Both the position numbers and the translations under genes were made by a program. A stretch of DNA of 64,000 nt from Burkholderia diffusa (lineage in GTDB: Bacteria; Pseudomonadota; Gammaproteobacteria; Burkholderiales; Burkholderiaceae), in assembly GCF_902499115.1 (NCBI RefSeq), contig NZ_CABVPN010000012.1, positions 62,001 through 126,000 of the forward strand, in the 5' to 3' direction. The notes beneath the pieces are model-generated. The model made no database searches, was not told the DNA's origin, and was given only the letters and a program-made list of their open reading frames with translations. Positions 27,507-36,124 of this stretch are shown piece by piece (position 1 is the stretch's first letter; each line of letters opens with the position of its first letter).

Positions 27507-28280
27507 ATGCAGAGCAGTGCCGAAGTCTCGACGGCCATGCCGTTACGCCCGTTCATCCCGCTGCACGCCGTCGAACCGACGGATCAGCCCAAGCGCGCCG
27601 CGTCCCGTTGTTCGACGTGTGCATTGCGCACCGTCTGCCTGCCGCCCGATCTTTCGCCCGACGATTTCGTGCGCGTCGACGCGATGATCTGCACGACGCG
27701 CCACGTCAGGCGCGGCGAAACGCTGTTCCGCGCGGGCGACGCATTCAACAGCATTTATGCAGTGAGAACCGGATCGTTCAAGACCATCGTGATGCATCGC
27801 GACGGCGACGAGCAGATCACCGGCTTCCAGATCGTCGGCGAATCGCTCGGGCTCGATGGCGTGCACACCGGGCACCACAACGGCGACGCGATCGCGCTCG
27901 AGGACAGCACGGTCTGCATCATCCCGTTCGGCCAGCTCGAGCAGATGTGCCGTGAAGTGCGGCCCATGCAGCATCACGTGTATCAAATGATGAGCGGCGA
28001 GATCGTGCGCGAATCCTCCCAGATGCTGCTGCTCGGCACGATGAGTGCCGAGCAGCGGGTGGCCGCGTTCCTGCTGAATCTTTCCGCGCGCTTCAAGGCG
28101 CGCGGCTACTCGGCCGCGGAATTCGTGCTGCGGATGACGCGCGACGAAATCGGCGAATATCTCGGCATGAAGCTCGAAACGGTCAGCCGCATGCTGTCGA
28201 AGTTCCAGCACAAGGGGCTCCTCGCAGCGCAAGGCAAGCAGATCCGGATCGTCGATTCGGACGGCCTGCGGCAGATCTGA
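27507..28280 (+). CDS. FNR/ANR-type oxygen-responsive transcription regulator
   Basis: A 257-aa Crp/Fnr-family regulator. Cys35, Cys38, Cys44 (C-x2-C-x5-C) and Cys137 match the four ligands of the oxygen-labile [4Fe-4S] cluster in FNR/ANR. A cNMP-like beta-roll, a dimer helix and a C-terminal winged helix follow. Its recognition helix has E224, S227 and R228 (E-x-x-S-R), the residues with which FNR reads TTGAT-N4-ATCAA. The start follows GGAG with 6-nt spacing; the longer upstream frame spans the promoter. It is the obvious candidate activator of the 25 boxes in this window, though an FNR elsewhere in the genome could share them. Confidence 0.95.
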   Translation: MQSSAEVSTAMPLRPFIPLHAVEPTDQPKRAASRCSTCALRTVCLPPDLSPDDFVRVDAMICTTRHVRRGETLFRAGDAFNSIYAVRTGSFKTIVMHRDGDEQITGFQIVGESLGLDGVHTGHHNGDAIALEDSTVCIIPFGQLEQMCREVRPMQHHVYQMMSGEIVRESSQMLLLGTMSAEQRVAAFLLNLSARFKARGYSAAEFVLRMTRDEIGEYLGMKLETVSRMLSKFQHKGLLAAQGKQIRIVDSDGLRQI

Positions 28281-28305
28281 GCGCGCCGCGAAGCCGTCGA
28301 GGCGA

Positions 28306-29295
28306 TCAACCGCGCATGCCCAGCACGGCGGCGCCCGATACGCGCCCGCCGCGCAGGTCGTCGAGTGCGCGGTTCGCATCCGTCAGCGCGTAGCGCACCG
28401 CCTCGACCCGCAGCGGCATCGCGGCGGCGATCCGCATGAATTCGACTGCGTCCGCACGCGTCAGATTGGCCACCGATGCGATGCGGCGCTCGCCCCACAG
28501 CCACGCGTACGGAAAGCCCGGGATGTCGCTCATGTGAATGCCGCCGCACACGACGATCCCGCCTTTGTCGACCGCGCGCAGCGCCGCCGGCACCAGCGCG
28601 CCCACCGGCGCGAAAATCAGCGCGGCATCGAGCGGCTCCGGCGGCGCTTCGTCGCTGCCGCCGGCCCACGCGGCACCCAGCGACAGCGCGAGCTGCTGCG
28701 CCGCCACGTCGCCGGGCTTCGTCAGCGCGAACACCTTGCGTCCTTCGAAATGCGCGACCTGCGCGACGAGATGGGCCGCCGCCCCGAAACCGTAGATGCC
28801 GATGCGGCGTGCGCCGCCCGCCATGCGCAAGGTTCGATAACCGATCAGGCCGGCGCACAGGAGCGGCGCCGCCTCCAGATCGGAATAGCGTTGCGGCAGA
28901 TGCACGCAATAGCGGTGATCGGCGACCGCGCACTCGGCATAGCCGCCGTCGATCGTATAGCCGGTGAATCCGGGGCTGTCGCACAGGTTCTCGCGGCCGG
29001 ACGTGCAGTACGCGCAATGCCCGCACGTCGACCCTAGCCAGGGAACGCCTACCCGGTCGCCTACGGCGAAGGCCGTCACGCCTTCGCCCAGTCGGCGCAC
29101 CGTTCCGACGATTTCGTGCCCTGGAATCAGCGGCAGCTTCGGGTGCGCGAGCTCGCCGTCGACGACGTGCAGATCGGTCCGGCACACGCCGCATGCATGT
29201 ACGTCGATCAGCAACTGGCCCGCCGCGGGCGACGGATCCGGCACGCGCGCTTCGCGCAAATGCGGTGTCGTGCCGTCAAACATCATCGCAAGCAT
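28306..29295 (-). CDS. Zinc-dependent alcohol dehydrogenase (AdhP/AdhA-like)
   Basis: A 329-aa medium-chain dehydrogenase: C-G-V-C-R-T-D-L-H with the catalytic cysteine, G-H-E at about residue 60, the structural zinc cysteines in C-G-H-C-A-Y-C-(7)-C, and a Rossmann motif G-F-G-A-A-A that departs from the usual G-x-G-x-x-G at its last position. It belongs to the zinc-binding alcohol dehydrogenase group that favours primary alcohols. A strong GGGAGG site precedes the ATG at 29295. It is divergent from a nitroreductase gene with the FNR box at 29385 between them. It may recycle NAD+ by making ethanol or a similar alcohol. Confidence 0.92.
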   Translation of the reverse strand: MLAMMFDGTTPHLREARVPDPSPAAGQLLIDVHACGVCRTDLHVVDGELAHPKLPLIPGHEIVGTVRRLGEGVTAFAVGDRVGVPWLGSTCGHCAYCTSGRENLCDSPGFTGYTIDGGYAECAVADHRYCVHLPQRYSDLEAAPLLCAGLIGYRTLRMAGGARRIGIYGFGAAAHLVAQVAHFEGRKVFALTKPGDVAAQQLALSLGAAWAGGSDEAPPEPLDAALIFAPVGALVPAALRAVDKGGIVVCGGIHMSDIPGFPYAWLWGERRIASVANLTRADAVEFMRIAAAMPLRVEAVRYALTDANRALDDLRGGRVSGAAVLGMRG

Positions 29296-29384
29296 GCTCG
29301 CCTCCCTGCGCGACCGGTTTCGCGCGCTTCGCTTCCCAAGCGTAGTCGTCGGGGACCGCCTGCGTTGGCCCCGATGAAGGGCGC

Positions 29385-29398
29385 TTGACGTGGGTCAA
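29385..29398. promoter_or_regulatory. FNR/ANR-type box between dehydrogenase and nitroreductase
   Basis: TTGACgtggGTCAA. CACGAT (29420-29425) follows after 21 nt on the plus strand, serving the gene at 29469. The minus-strand side has no good hexamer. Confidence 0.8.
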
Positions 29399-29468
29399 CG
29401 GCCGCGGGACGGTTGCTGACACGATGAAGTGGCGTGACGCCGCCCGCGCGGCAACCTGGAGATGATCG

Positions 29469-30476
29469 ATGATATCCGTTCCCCCGCTTGCCGCAAGCGC
29501 CCGTCCCGAGCATCAGTTGAGGGAGTTGCTGGGCTACGCGGTGCTGGCTCCGTCCAGCCACAATTCCCAGCCGTGGCGCTTCCTGGTCAACGGCGCCACG
29601 ATTTCCTTGTGCGCGGATCGCGTTCGCGCGTTGCCCGTGGTCGATCCGTTCGATCGCGAACTGATCATCAGCTGCGGCGCGGCGTTGCTCAACCTGCGTG
29701 TCGCGCTCGATCACGCCGGGCTCGCCCACACGATCAGCACGTTCCCTTCCGAAGTCGACCCCGATCTCCTTGCGACGGTCCGGATCTGTGACGACGGCTA
29801 TTCCGATGCGTCCCTCGGCGCGCTGTTCGACGCGATTCCTGACCGCGTCACGACGCGCGCCCCTTTCGAATCGACGGCCGTGCCGGACGAAATCCAGCAA
29901 GCGTTGATCGCGGCCGGTGTCGCGGAAGGCGCCGATGTCGCGTGCGTCGACTCGATCGCGCATCGCGCACGCGTCGCGGAGCTGGTCGCCGAGGCCGACC
30001 GTCAGCAGTTCGCGGACCCGCGCTTCAGGCGGGAGCTGGCGAGCTGGATCGATCCGCGCCGGCACGTCGACGGCATGCCGGCATTCGCGGCAGGCGTGCC
30101 GACGTTGCTGGACTTCGCCGCGCCCGTCGTGACGATGGCGGTACGGACCTTCGATCTCGGCAACGGGCTGGCCGCGCTGCATCACCAGCTCGTCGGCGCA
30201 TCGCCGTTGATCGTGTGCATCGCGACCTTGCGCGACGATCGCGAAGCGTGGCTCGCCGCCGGCCAGGCGCTGGAGCGCATCCTGCTCGTTGCGACGCGCG
30301 CGGGCTATACCGCGTCGTACCTGAACCAGCCGATCGAGACGGCCGGGTTGCGTGCCCATCTATGCCATATGCTCGGACTGCGCGGCCAGCCGCAGTTGCT
30401 GCTGCGCGTCGGGCGCGGTCCGCATACGCCGCATTCGCCGCGTCGCCCGCTCGACGAAGTGGTCTCCTTCTCCTGA
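29469..30476 (+). CDS. Acg-like nitroreductase-family protein
   Basis: A 335-aa protein of the Acg type, a large diverged branch of the FMN nitroreductase fold. It has the A-P-S-S-H-N-S-Q-P-W-R-F block that contacts flavin, I-S-C-G-A-A-L-L-N-L, and a C-terminal R-x-G-R-G-P-x-x-P-H-S-P-R-R-P segment. Acg itself (Rv2032 in M. tuberculosis) belongs to the DosR regulon and may sequester flavin rather than catalyse reduction. Here the gene heads an operon with cytochrome c and a LOG protein, 77 bp after an FNR box. Confidence 0.88.
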   Translation: MISVPPLAASARPEHQLRELLGYAVLAPSSHNSQPWRFLVNGATISLCADRVRALPVVDPFDRELIISCGAALLNLRVALDHAGLAHTISTFPSEVDPDLLATVRICDDGYSDASLGALFDAIPDRVTTRAPFESTAVPDEIQQALIAAGVAEGADVACVDSIAHRARVAELVAEADRQQFADPRFRRELASWIDPRRHVDGMPAFAAGVPTLLDFAAPVVTMAVRTFDLGNGLAALHHQLVGASPLIVCIATLRDDREAWLAAGQALERILLVATRAGYTASYLNQPIETAGLRAHLCHMLGLRGQPQLLLRVGRGPHTPHSPRRPLDEVVSFS

Positions 30477-30495
30477 TCTCGACGAGGAAACGAAC

Positions 30496-30840
30496 ATGAG
30501 CATCATGCGTTGCGCCGCCCTCTGCGCGATCGCCGTGACAACGGGCATGGCCGGCATGGCCGCCGCGCAGACGACCGTGCCCGAGCCGACCGAGCTCGTC
30601 AACGCGCAGCACTGCATGTTCTGTCATACGCAGGACATGACGTTCCTCGGGCCGTCGTTTCACGAGATCGCCGAGCGGTACCGCGACGATCCGCACGCCG
30701 CCGCGGAGCTGGAGAGCAAGCTGCGCGTCGGCGGTCGTATGCATTGGGGCGACACGCCGATGCCGTCGGCCATCGATCGCGGCGGGCCGCTGTCTGCCGA
30801 CGACGCGCACCGGCTCGTGCAATGGGTGCTGAGCCAGTGA
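30496..30840 (+). CDS. Periplasmic monohaem cytochrome c
   Basis: A 114-aa precursor with an N-terminal signal peptide (cleavage likely after A-A-A at residue 24) and one haem site C40-M-F-C43-H44. Met89 in D-T-P-M-P is the probable sixth ligand, as in cytochromes c551/c5. It should carry electrons in the periplasm, for instance to a terminal oxidase or reductase. No partner reductase is in the window. The ATG has GAGGAAA upstream and lies 19 bp after the nitroreductase stop. Confidence 0.93.
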   Translation: MSIMRCAALCAIAVTTGMAGMAAAQTTVPEPTELVNAQHCMFCHTQDMTFLGPSFHEIAERYRDDPHAAAELESKLRVGGRMHWGDTPMPSAIDRGGPLSADDAHRLVQWVLSQ

Positions 30841-30862
30841 CCGTCGCACGGCGCTTCCGTTG

Positions 30863-31891
30863 ATGTCGACCACCGTCAAACGCGCTCCGGCCGGCATGGC
30901 AAAAGGCAACGCACGCCGCCGTCCCGCCCCCGTAGCGACCATCGCGAAGGCGCCTGGCAAACGGCTACGCACGAGGCCCGATGCCATCGTCCGCATGGAT
31001 GGCATCCAGCGCATCTCACGCCGCGCGCGGCGCACCGCCAAAATCCCGAACCGCACCCGGGCCAACGACGATGCGACCGTTCTGGAAGGCTCCGGCATGC
31101 GCGGTATCCGGCTGCAATTCGATTACTGGAAAGCCGAGGAGCGCCTGCAGAACGAGCGGATCGGCCATGCGGTCGTGATTTATGGCAGCACGCGTATCGT
31201 CGCGCCGTCGGTCGCCAACGCGCGGCTGGACGAAGCGAATCGCCTGCTCGCGGAGCGTCCGCACGACCCGAGCCGGCGGCGCGCCGTCGCGATCGCCAGC
31301 CGGCTCGTCGAATACGGCGTGTATTACCGCGTCGCGCGCGAGTTCGGGCGCATCGTCGCCCATGCCGACCGGTGCACGCGCACCGCGCGGCTGGCCATCG
31401 TCACCGGCGGCGGCCCCGGCATCATGGAAGCCGCCAACCGCGGCGCCTACGAGCGCGGCGCCCCGAGCATCGGCTTCAATATCGAGCTGCCGCGCGAGCA
31501 GGCGCCGAATCCGTACATCACGCCGGATCTCTGCTTCCGGTTTCACTATTTCGCGATCCGCAAGCTGCACCTGCTCGAGCGCGCGAAAGCGGCCGTCTTC
31601 TTCCCTGGCGGCTATGGCACGTTCGACGAGCTGTTCGAGGTGCTGACCCTGCTGCAGACGCGCAAGATCGCGCCGCTGCCGGTCGTCCTCGTCGGCGAGG
31701 CGTACTGGCGCCGCGCGGTCGACCTGGCGTTTCTCGCGGACGAAGGGATGATCGACCGCCGCGATCTGGAACTGTTCACGTATTGCGAATCCGCCGCGGC
31801 GATCTGGCACGCGATCGGAAGCTGGTATGCGCGGCGTCGGGAACGCGCGCCGGCACGCTGCAAGGCGTCTGCGAAGCCCCGCGCAGTGTAG
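30863..31891 (+). CDS. LOG-family protein with basic N-terminal extension
   Basis: A 342-aa protein. Residues about 110-330 form a LOG (lysine-decarboxylase-like) domain with G-G-G-P-G-I-M-E-A-A-N and P-G-G-Y-G-T-F-D-E-L-F-E, the nucleotide 5'-monophosphate phosphoribohydrolase signature. The first 75 residues are very rich in Arg, Lys, Ala and Pro with no known domain; they may be a nucleic-acid-binding tail or partly untranslated. The ATG at 30863 has no convincing ribosome site, and starts at later methionines (for example M-R-G-I-R-L) are possible. It ends the nitroreductase/cytochrome operon. Its role may be nucleotide turnover. Confidence 0.8.
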   Translation: MSTTVKRAPAGMAKGNARRRPAPVATIAKAPGKRLRTRPDAIVRMDGIQRISRRARRTAKIPNRTRANDDATVLEGSGMRGIRLQFDYWKAEERLQNERIGHAVVIYGSTRIVAPSVANARLDEANRLLAERPHDPSRRRAVAIASRLVEYGVYYRVAREFGRIVAHADRCTRTARLAIVTGGGPGIMEAANRGAYERGAPSIGFNIELPREQAPNPYITPDLCFRFHYFAIRKLHLLERAKAAVFFPGGYGTFDELFEVLTLLQTRKIAPLPVVLVGEAYWRRAVDLAFLADEGMIDRRDLELFTYCESAAAIWHAIGSWYARRRERAPARCKASAKPRAV

Positions 31892-31974
31892 GAATCCGCC
31901 GACGACGCGGGCGTGTTTCCTACCGCGACTTCAGGGCCGGCTGATTGAATCGGGGGTGCGCGGCAACGATACTG
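31888..31974 (+). promoter_or_regulatory. Conserved promoter module P2 (small protein/SulP)
   Basis: GTAGGAA (31888) and TTCCTAC (31917) form an exact inverted repeat. ACTTCA (31928), CCGGCTGATT (31937) and ATACTG (31969) follow with the same spacing as at 27226-27312. No FNR-type box is present here. Confidence 0.6.
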
Positions 31975-32032
31975 AAACTACGGATACCGGCCGACCGGCA
32001 CACCGATCGCACAACAACCTGGGAGAGACGTC

Positions 32033-32266
32033 ATGTCACACGCCGACTATCGTTCCGATTCGGAGATGCGGGCCGCCACATCTGACACGTCCGACACAGC
32101 CGCGCTCGACACGGTGGCACTCGTCGCGCTCGCTCGAGACGCCGGCATGCTCGTGATACTCGACGGGCAGATCGGGCGCGAGCGGTACGAAAGCGTGACG
32201 GGATCGATCGCCACACTGGCCCGCTTCGCCCAGGCGCTGCAGCTTTCCACGCTCAAGGTGGCGTGA
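32033..32266 (+). CDS. Small protein of unknown function
   Basis: A 77-aa protein with an acidic, Ser/Thr/Asp-rich first third and a helical second half (V-A-L-V-A-L-A-R-D-A-G-M-L-V-I-L). No signal peptide or known domain. The start has an excellent GGGAGAG site, and it is the first gene after promoter P2, which supports a real gene. It may be cotranscribed with the SulP gene 150 bp downstream. Confidence 0.6.
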   Translation: MSHADYRSDSEMRAATSDTSDTAALDTVALVALARDAGMLVILDGQIGRERYESVTGSIATLARFAQALQLSTLKVA

Positions 32267-32419
32267 TGCGCGGCGTCGTGGCGTCGTGCCTCGGCCTCCG
32301 TCGCTGCTGCGACGGCCCCTGTTGCTGCGCGGTTTCACGCGTCTATTCGGGGGCGGCCACATTCCGATGAACGTCTGGCTGTCGGGGCAAGGCACCCCTT
32401 TCGTCCCGACCTTTCCGCG

Positions 32420-34177
32420 ATGAACCGCGCGTTATCCGGACGGATCACCCGCATGCTCCCGGGTGTAGCGCTGCTCGCGCACTATCGTCGTGCGTGGCTT
32501 TCGCGCGACCTGTACGCGGGGATCGCGCTTTCGGCCGTCCTGGTGCCGGTCGGCATGAGCTACGCGCAGGCAGCCGGGCTGCCCGCCATCACGGGCCTCT
32601 ATGCGTCGATTGCTGCATTGCTCGCCTATGCGCTGCTCGGCCCGAGCCGGATTCTCGTTCTCGGCCCGGATTCCGCGCTGGCGGCGCTGATCGCGGGTGC
32701 CATCGTCCCGCTTGCCGCCCATGATCCGCAGCGCGCGATCGCGCTTTCCGGCGCGCTGGCGCTCTCGGCCGGCGCGATCTGCATCCTGCTCGGCGCGCTC
32801 GGTCTCGGCTTCGTCACCGATCTGCTGTCGCGCCCGATCCAGTACGGTTACCTCAACGGCATCGCCATCGCACTCGTGGTCGGGCGGCTGCCCGAACTGT
32901 TCAGCATGCCGGTGTCGGGCAGCGACGTGTTTTCCAGCGTGCCGCACATCGTGCATGCCTTCGTCGACGGTCGTTTTTCCACCGCTGCCGGTTTGCTCGG
33001 CGTCGCGGTGCTGGCGACCATCATCCTGATCAAACGCGTGACGCCGCGCTGGCCCGGCATATTGATCGCCGTGCTGGCGGCAACGCTCGCCGCTCGCCTG
33101 CCGTCGTTGCACGGCGTCGCCACGGTCGGCGCTTTGCCGGCCGGCATGCCCACCCCGCACCTGCCGGCCGTCTCGCTTGCCGACGTGGGCGCACTTGCGT
33201 CCGGCGCGATCGCCGTCGCACTGGTGTCATTCGCCGACATCAGCATGCTGTCGCGCGCGCTTTCCGCACGGGCAGGCGACGCGCCGGACCGCAACCAGGA
33301 ACTGATCGCACTGGGCGCGGCCAATCTGCTCGCCGGCGTGACACAGGGCTGCGCGGTCAGCAGCAGCGCGTCCCGCACACCGGTCGCGATCGCCGCGGGC
33401 GCGCAAAGCCAGGTCACGAATGTCGTCGCGGCCGCGTGCATCGCGATTCTGCTCGTTGCCGCGCCGATGCTGCTCACGTTCGTCCCGCGCACGGCGCTGG
33501 CCGCTGTCGTGATCTATGCGGCGTTCGGCATCGCCGACGTGCGCAGCGTCGTGCGGCTATACCGGATGCGCCGTGGCGAATGTCTGATTTCGATGCTCTG
33601 TTTCGCCGGCGTGATCGGCATGGGCGTCGTACCCGGCATCCTGCTCGCCAGCGCGCTGTCGCTGCTGTCGTTCGTCTGGCGGGCCTGGCATCCGTACGAC
33701 GCGGTGCTGGGCCGGCTGACGGGCGTGCGCGGCTATCACGACGTCGCGCGGCATCCGGACGCGGTGCAAACGCCCGGGCTCGTGCTGTTTCGCTGGGATG
33801 CGCCGCTCTTCTATGCGAACGTCGAGATCTTCTGCGAACATCTGCTCACGGCGATCGCGCGAGCGGCGGGTCCGGTCACGCGAATCGTGGTCGCCGCCGA
33901 GCCCGTCACCGACATCGACGTCAGCGCCGCGGATCGGCTCGTGGCACTGCACGCGGAACTCGGGGAACGCGGCATCGCGATGAATTTCGCGGAGATGAAG
34001 GGGCCGGTGAAGGACCGCCTGCGCGCCTACGGCCTGTTCGACGTGTTCGGTGCGGCCAGCTTCTTTCCGACCGTGACCGATGCGGTTGCCAGGCATGTTC
34101 GACGGCCGGAGCGACATACGCGTGGGTGCAAGAGAAAGCGCGCGCAGCGCCGGCGCGTCTCGCACAAGACGCGCTAG
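32420..34177 (+). CDS. SulP-family anion transporter with STAS domain
   Basis: A 585-aa transporter with about ten to twelve membrane segments, beginning with the Sulfate_transp signature (P-V-G-M-S-Y-A-Q-A-A-G-L-P-A-I-T-G-L-Y) and ending in a cytoplasmic STAS domain (about residues 445-555). A strongly basic tail (R-R-P-E-R-H and K-R-K-R-A-Q-R-R-R) follows. SulP proteins move sulfate, bicarbonate or other anions; specificity cannot be told. A SulP gene (Rv1739c) is also part of the M. tuberculosis DosR regulon. Confidence 0.92.
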   Translation: MNRALSGRITRMLPGVALLAHYRRAWLSRDLYAGIALSAVLVPVGMSYAQAAGLPAITGLYASIAALLAYALLGPSRILVLGPDSALAALIAGAIVPLAAHDPQRAIALSGALALSAGAICILLGALGLGFVTDLLSRPIQYGYLNGIAIALVVGRLPELFSMPVSGSDVFSSVPHIVHAFVDGRFSTAAGLLGVAVLATIILIKRVTPRWPGILIAVLAATLAARLPSLHGVATVGALPAGMPTPHLPAVSLADVGALASGAIAVALVSFADISMLSRALSARAGDAPDRNQELIALGAANLLAGVTQGCAVSSSASRTPVAIAAGAQSQVTNVVAAACIAILLVAAPMLLTFVPRTALAAVVIYAAFGIADVRSVVRLYRMRRGECLISMLCFAGVIGMGVVPGILLASALSLLSFVWRAWHPYDAVLGRLTGVRGYHDVARHPDAVQTPGLVLFRWDAPLFYANVEIFCEHLLTAIARAAGPVTRIVVAAEPVTDIDVSAADRLVALHAELGERGIAMNFAEMKGPVKDRLRAYGLFDVFGAASFFPTVTDAVARHVRRPERHTRGCKRKRAQRRRVSHKTR

Positions 34178-34261
34178 ACGACTGCGGCGCGAATCGATGT
34201 GGCGATCGCCGCATCGCGCGACGGGACCGACCGCCTTCGTCGACCTGCCCCGCCCACCGGT

Positions 34262-34501
34262 TCAGAGCGTGAAGGTGTTCGACTTCTTCATCTCGATCCA
34301 CGTCATCCCGGCTCGCAGCGCGTCGATCGCGGCTTCGCGCTCGGTTGCATGCGTCCTGCTTTGCGAGAACGTTCGCTCGCAAGCGCCGTCCGGCGATTTG
34401 AGCGTGACGTGGATCCGGCAACGGAAGCCGCCGGATTCGGCCGCGACCGTCTCGATCGCGACCGACCAGTCCGCTTCGTGAAGTTCACCCGAAAGTGTCA
34501 T
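34262..34501 (-). CDS. 79-aa conserved protein (copy 1)
   Basis: A 79-aa protein of unknown function with a close paralogue at 50767-51006. Shared features: M-T-[L/I]-S-G-E-L at the start, D-W-[S/T]-V-A-I-E-T-V, a strand with C-R-[I/V]-H-V, A-T-E-R-E-A-A, and the ending G-M-T-W-I-E-M-K-K-S-x-T-F-T. It looks like a small beta-beta-alpha fold. AGGAGGG precedes the ATG. It follows the triple-BON gene by 48 bp, probably in the same transcript. Confidence 0.75.
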   Translation of the reverse strand: MTLSGELHEADWSVAIETVAAESGGFRCRIHVTLKSPDGACERTFSQSRTHATEREAAIDALRAGMTWIEMKKSNTFTL

Positions 34502-34549
34502 CCGACCGCCCTCCTGGCCCGCCGCGAATCGCACATCCGCCAGCGGGAT

Positions 34550-35200
34550 TTACTCGACCACCAGATCATCGACGACGGCGCGCACGCCGCGCGCCGACCA
34601 CGCGGCACCGCGCACGGCCTTGCGCTCGGAAAACGAGCCGACCTTGCCGGACAGCCGCACGGTGCCGTCGTGCACGTCGATGGCGATGTGCTTCGCCTCG
34701 CGCTCCGCATGACGCATGATCGCGCGCTTGATGTTCCCGCCGATGTCGTCCGCACCGACCGTCCCCTGTACCGCGATGTGGTCGGTCACGCCCGTCACGC
34801 TGCGCATCTGCGAGATCGTGCGCACGGCCAGGTGGCTCTGGTACGCCCAGTCGACCCTGCCGGACAACGTGATCCAGCCGCGTTCGACCTGCACCTTGAC
34901 CGCATCGTCATGCAGACCGACCGTCCAGTGCAGCACCGAGCGCACCGCTTTCGCGATGTCCTCGTCGGTACGCACGTCGTCGTCCGGCAGATGCACGGTC
35001 ATGTCGACGACGAGCGCCTTGACACCGGCCACGCGGTTCGCCGCGCGCTCGATCGCCAGTTTCTCCGCGTAGCTCGGCGGGTGCCCCGAAAGCGTCACGA
35101 TCCGGTCGGTCACCTCGACGCCAATGCGTGTCGAATCGATCGACGGGTCGGACTCCAGTTCGTCCTCGACATCCTGCTTCAACTGCTTGTCGGTTTTCAT
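34550..35200 (-). CDS. Triple BON-domain protein
   Basis: A 216-aa protein of three BON domains (about residues 1-70, 78-148, 150-216) strongly resembling the protein at 23-670, including M-K-[S/T]-D-x-x-L-K-Q-D-V-E and the W/D-A-Y-Q-S linker in domain 2. The start was placed at M-K-T-D, 14 codons inside the open frame, with GGAGA upstream. A diverged FNR box lies 83 bp upstream. The 79-aa gene follows in an apparent operon. Confidence 0.9.
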   Translation of the reverse strand: MKTDKQLKQDVEDELESDPSIDSTRIGVEVTDRIVTLSGHPPSYAEKLAIERAANRVAGVKALVVDMTVHLPDDDVRTDEDIAKAVRSVLHWTVGLHDDAVKVQVERGWITLSGRVDWAYQSHLAVRTISQMRSVTGVTDHIAVQGTVGADDIGGNIKRAIMRHAEREAKHIAIDVHDGTVRLSGKVGSFSERKAVRGAAWSARGVRAVVDDLVVE

Positions 35201-35276
35201 CGTCTGCTCTCCTGTGAGCCGCGGCGTGCCTGTCCGCCGCACCTAGCCAGATTTGCACACGTGCGGCGCCCGATCG

Positions 35277-35290
35277 CTGATACAGGTCAA
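35277..35290 (-). promoter_or_regulatory. FNR/ANR-type box for the BON operon
   Basis: cTGATacagGTCAA (one outer mismatch). CAAATC (35250-35255, minus strand) begins 21 nt away. Confidence 0.7.
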
Positions 35291-35332
35291 CGGATGCCGC
35301 GCGCCGCACATCGCGGCCGGCCGGTGCGCCAC

Positions 35333-35346
35333 TTGACGGAAGTCAA
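35333..35346 (+). promoter_or_regulatory. FNR/ANR-type box for the nitroreductase at 35431
   Basis: TTGACggaaGTCAA, followed after 21 nt by TATCGT (35368-35373). Confidence 0.85.
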
Positions 35347-35430
35347 GCCGCTACGGCCCGGCCGTCTTATCGTGAAATCGCCGATGCGCGCCGTTCCAGG
35401 CACGCGCAATCACGCTTCAAGGAGACTCGA

Positions 35431-36096
35431 ATGACCGAACAGCAGCTGTTGACCTATTCGCCGGCGCCCGTGATGCAGCCGGCGTCGCCCGAGGGCGACT
35501 CGCCGGCGATCGTCGATCTGCCGCGCCCGATGCTCGACAACGACGTGCCGCTGATGGCGGCGCTCGCGACCCGAATGAGCACCCGCGAATTCGCCTCCAC
35601 ACCGCTCCCGCCGATGACGCTCGGCACGATGCTGTGGGCAGCGGACGGCATCAACCGCCCGGCGAGCGGCGGTCGTACCGCGCCGTCCGCGCACGCATTC
35701 AATGAAATCGACATCTATGTCGCGCTGCCGTACGGCGTCTATCGCTACGATGCGCCCGCGCATCGGCTGGTGCTGAAACACGCGGTCGATGCGCGCAACC
35801 TCACGGGCTATCAGGACTTCGTCGGCCGCGCGCCGCTGGATCTCGTCTACGTCGTCCGGACGGGCGCGATACTCGACATGCCGCCGCAGCAACGCGACGT
35901 GTTCTCGGCGATCGCGGCCGGCGCCATCGCACAGAACGTCTCGCTGTATTGCGCGGCGGCCGGCCTCGGAACGGTCGTGCGCGGCTGGATCAATCACCGC
36001 ACGCTCGCCGACGCGCTGCGGCTGAACGAGGACGAGCTGCCGATCCTCGCGCAGACGGTCGGCTATCGGCCCGGCAGTACGCCATCGCATGCGTGA
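35431..36096 (+). CDS. SagB-type nitroreductase-family oxidoreductase
   Basis: A 221-aa FMN-dependent nitroreductase-fold protein. It has R-M-S-T-R-E-F (the R-R-S-x-R flavin motif of the group), N-R-P-A-S-G-G-R-T-A-P-S-A, A-G-A-I-A-Q-N-V-S-L-Y-C-A-A-A-G-L-G-T-V-V-R and a C-terminal V-G-Y substrate loop. It probably transfers electrons from NAD(P)H to small oxidised molecules in the cytoplasm; the substrate is unknown. It is monocistronic with its own FNR promoter and a terminator hairpin behind it. Confidence 0.9.
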   Translation: MTEQQLLTYSPAPVMQPASPEGDSPAIVDLPRPMLDNDVPLMAALATRMSTREFASTPLPPMTLGTMLWAADGINRPASGGRTAPSAHAFNEIDIYVALPYGVYRYDAPAHRLVLKHAVDARNLTGYQDFVGRAPLDLVYVVRTGAILDMPPQQRDVFSAIAAGAIAQNVSLYCAAAGLGTVVRGWINHRTLADALRLNEDELPILAQTVGYRPGSTPSHA

Positions 36097-36124
36097 GGGC
36101 AAATGCTTGCGTTCCAACGAAACA

